Shown in pieces: positions 49,200-64,000 of a stretch of DNA of 64,000 nt; the first letter of the stretch is position 1; the number at the start of each line of letters is the position of its first letter. The position numbers were made by a program, and so were the translations under genes. Source of the stretch: Channallabes apus (taxonomy: Eukaryota > Chordata > Actinopteri > Siluriformes > Clariidae); contig CM060121.1 of the NCBI GenBank assembly GCA_030522415.1, positions 16,532,142 to 16,596,141 on the forward strand. Reading direction: 5' to 3'. The notes below the pieces were generated by a model that did not search any database, was not told where the DNA came from, and saw nothing but the letters and a program-made list of their open reading frames with translations.

Positions 49200-51980
49200 C
49201 ACAATTGAGACAATTCTTGGTGCCAAAGGCCAGTTTTTAATCAGAACTAATTACACACAAAAATAAAATACTCTTACAAAAAGATGTTACATTAAACAAA
49301 TTGCACCTGTCAACTATGAGATATAGTCCTGCTAGAAAGTCATGCTGAAATAAACCAGAGATGCCTCTCACATTTTATCAGAGCAATATGACGTCCAATC
49401 CAACATCCCGGAGGCAGCTGTACAACAAAAGAGTGACGGGAAGAGAAAGAGAGAGAGGAAAGAATACAAGGAGAGTATTTGTAAGTGTGCACTGGACTCA
49501 AGAGTAAACTAATTCTTAAAAAAAAAAAAAATCAGTCCATTCATAGAGAATTTGGTAAATAGATTTTGCCTATTATTTACAGCAATTACAGTCTGCATGT
49601 GTGCAAAATGTTCCTTCCCCCCCCCCAATGTGTTTTCTTTTACATCTTTCTATTTAAGTTAAAGATATGAGACATTTTGTGATCCACATAGCTGTATAAG
49701 GACAATATTCTATAGCTGTACAAAGCACCGTCTCAGGATATTTTAAATGATTTACCCAGAGGCTTATTTTCTTTCTTAGCCCCCAACACACACACACACA
49801 CCTGTGCGCACACACACAAAGTTTATAAAAAAAAAAAAAGAAATACAAGAAGAAGTGTAAATAATTTTCGGTATATGCAAATTTTTAACAACAGTCCATG
49901 GTCATAGAGGATTGCTATAGACAAGGAGCATTTCATTCAACCATCTATACGAGCTTATAAAATAAAATAAATATGATGTTTAGTTAAAGAATAAAAATGT
50001 AACCTGTTATATAAGAATTAAAAATGTTACTTGGGAATCCTATAATGACTTTGGAATAAAAGCGTTTCACTATATTTGAAGTTAAATATTTAAAAGAATA
50101 CGACCGGTTCAAGGGACGTGCTTTCGATGCATTCCAGTATACTGTTAACATGTCAACATCTTTTATATAAAAAAAAAAAGAAAAAAAAAAAAATCACTGA
50201 CTTTATTTCGCTTCCAAAATGTACACATCAACCCTAACTTTTTAACTATATGATTTGAAAATACTTCATTTCTCATCACCATTAAGCATCATTAATTGTC
50301 CACTTGCAGCTCAAATTTCTAATCGTATTCAGAAGAACATGTGATCGGAATTTGATTTAGGATTTATAACTACACGGGTTAACATCATGTGCCAAAATAG
50401 GCAAAGTTAGTGTTAGTATTCAGTCTGTCTATCCTATATATTTTTTTTTTTGGGTGGGCTTTGTCAAAACATATATAATTAGGTATTCATGACTGAAGAA
50501 AACTAAATAAAATACCTCTACCACCTTGTCAGCATGCTCCTACATATGCATCTGCATACATACACATTTGGTTAGGCCATAGGAGATCAATGTTTGATGG
50601 TAAAATCATGTCAAAAACTTAATGCTGCTAAAAATAAGTTCTGTAAAAACTGTTTTTTTTTTTAAACAGCCAAAAGTCACCTGGTAGTTATTGATGACAA
50701 TGCAATGCACATATTCCACTTCATTGCAACAGCAGCTGTTTCAAAAGTATTTGTTAATAAATGAGAAATTTACAGGCAAGTGACAAAGAAAAAAAAAACA
50801 CAGGCTGTGATATACTGGAGGACATTTTCCTGGCATGGTTTGCGAGGGACGCATTACAACAAAGCAATAAACAGACTGATTCACTTTATCCATTAATGAA
50901 ACGTCTATCCTGATGGGAACTTTTCTCTTCCAGGATGACCCCGCCCCCTCCACAGTGCATAAGAGGATAATGAATGACTTCAAGAAGATGAAGATTATGT
51001 AAATAATATGCTGTGGTATTTATAATTACTAAATTATAATCACACACTGTAACACCTATATGAGTGTGTCAGATGGCACTCCATCTCAATCACCAATACA
51101 CCAGTAGAAAAAAAAAAAAAAAAACAGTTTTCATATAAAAAAAAAAAAAAATCTATTCATGCCTCCAGAAACATGTGGGCAAATACACTGTTCTTTATTC
51201 CTTCATCACTTGTCTGGACATATTTTTGCTTTTTTTTTTGTACTGCTTTATTTTCCTAGACTGCATCATATAAAAATAGAACCAGACTGCCGACCTAATC
51301 AAATCATTTGTTTGTTCGTTTAAAGAAGCTTGTAGCTGTGTAGGACTGCTGCTGAGAATGGTTTAAAAAACTAAGCACAGGCAATTAAAATATATATATA
51401 TGTCACGGGGTTAAAAGTGGCCAGAAGGACACGTATTCTGACTGCCTTCTTCACAGAGCCTTAAATGTCCATTGTGCAACAACATTTAAACACAACACCT
51501 TGAACTACAGATGTAGCTGCCACTGGCATTTTCCCGGCAGGCAGTATGCTCTGTATGCTTATGCAGCAATGTTCTGTTGTTACACCACCGGTGTCTCTCT
51601 TTTCCTCAGTCAGCTGGTACAGACGCTACATGAAATACTGTCTGTGTCTTTTTTCCCCCTTAATGCTTAAAAAAAGAGGAAGAGCCAATATTTTAGCATG
51701 TTCCAAAAAGGTATAAAGTCAGAGAGTTACTAGCAGCTGAAAAAACGAAGTCCATTCTTCAATAAAAAAATAAAATAAAGAAAAGTAAAAAAATAATGCA
51801 GGGAAGCAGAGAAACCAAAATGTTTCATTCTTAACAACATGTTCCTAGTTCTGTCCCCAGTTCTGATAACAGGGGCAATGCTACTGGCCCATACGCCACG
51901 CCCTGGTGGTGTAGAATGACCGGCATACTCCTTCCACAAAAACGGCTTTCCTCCTGTTGCATGCCCTCTAGTGGCTGGAA
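49200..51980 (-). other. Probable SMURF2 3' UTR and intergenic DNA
   Basis: No gene found. The stretch is AT-rich with several homopolymer runs (for example 51111-51124 and 51139-51151). Recognisable interspersed repeats are scarce here compared with the rest of the window, which is consistent with a long 3' UTR. The true transcript end cannot be set from sequence alone. Confidence 0.4.
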
Positions 51981-63437
<11,457 letters not shown>

Positions 63438-64000
63438 CTGTGGACGGATCAGGGATGAAGGATGAGGGTTAGATGTGGCTGATCATTTATATTCATAACA
63501 CATAACATTTTTCGGTCAGTTCTGGAATTATTGACACCACTCTTGGCTTAAAAAAGCTTATAAACATATCATCAAATTAAACTACTCTTTAAATGAAGAC
63601 TCTTAGTAAATAAAACTCTATCAAAAACCATGTGTCTCACAACTATTGGCACATCTGCCTTCGTAACCTTTGTGCAACCTCCCTTTTACATAAAAGCAGC
63701 GAGTCTTCTCTGCTCATGCTTGATGAGCCCCAGAGTCTTAATGGATCTCACCTCAATTTTTCAAAGCTCTTTCATTCAGAGGTTGAGCATCGCCATATTG
63801 TAGCTTGATTATATGTTCACTGAACCATTTGTTTTTAGACTGGTGTATATGGTTTAGATCACTGTGCTGTTGAAAGATCCAGGTTGTAAGTTATTGGCGG
63901 AAACTTCTAGACTGTCATGTGGAAACTCCTGATACTTTATGAAGTCTGTGATACCATGTAACTCATAATCACCTCGAATCGCTCACCAAGAGTGTCTCCT

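Larger units (their letters stand above)
46900..49200. other. Intergenic DNA between DDX5 and SMURF2
   Basis: No gene is supported. It holds a TG microsatellite (47265-47292), a minus-strand tRNA-type SINE copy (about 47320-47500), an unclassified repeat (about 47540-47740) and a Mermaid-type repeat (about 48350-48590). Confidence 0.6.

Noticed and set aside
63983..64000. Possible further SMURF2 exon at the right edge (donor-like TCTTG|GTGAGC)
   Set aside because: The residues it would encode do not supply the Gly-Tyr-Glu expected before QRTTQQGQVYF, so the donor is probably chance.

Overview
This is a stretch of vertebrate nuclear DNA, almost certainly from a ray-finned fish. Genes are split by GT-AG introns, and the AT-rich background is full of Tc1-like transposons, hAT and TA-flanked miniature elements, tRNA-derived SINEs and a Mermaid-type fish repeat. 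All four protein genes lie on the minus strand. I assembled each one exon by exon; every splice site used is GT-AG, every junction keeps the reading frame, and the coding length of each complete gene divides by three.

Layout from low to high coordinates. (1) 166-25530: WIZ, a widely interspaced zinc-finger chromatin adaptor, 15 coding exons and about 1925 residues, with its probable CpG-rich promoter near 26.1-26.45 kb. Its largest intron (12502-20685) is a transposon graveyard. (2) 26.5-33.0 kb: intergenic DNA with an AC/AT microsatellite, a TIR element, a nearly intact Tc1 transposon and a hAT-like element. (3) 33043-39938: PGLYRP2, a secreted peptidoglycan amidase of 472 residues with its zinc ligands present. 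Its large intron between coding exons 3 and 4 carries nested repeats. (4) 41421-46624: DDX5, a DEAD-box RNA helicase of 625 residues in 13 coding exons, with a TATA box and CRE-like sites upstream. (5) 51981-63437: the 3' part of SMURF2, with two WW domains and the complete HECT domain. The start of the gene lies beyond the right edge.

The genes do not form an operon or a shared pathway. As far as I know, WIZ and PGLYRP2 are near neighbours in human 19p13, and DDX5 and SMURF2 are near neighbours in human 17q. The window therefore joins two human conserved blocks around 40-41 kb.

I found no convincing new gene system. The most informative observations are: a 45-nt in-frame cassette microexon in SMURF2 between WW and HECT; two nearly identical Tc1 copies (16771-18390 and 28507-30127) with different lesions and an IR/DR end structure; a paired hAT-like repeat that supplies the empty insertion site of one Tc1 copy; dated nested insertions (a TIR element inside an old Tc1, a SINE inside a TIR element); a WIZ array of phase-matched finger exons; and a compositionally odd DDX5 intron.
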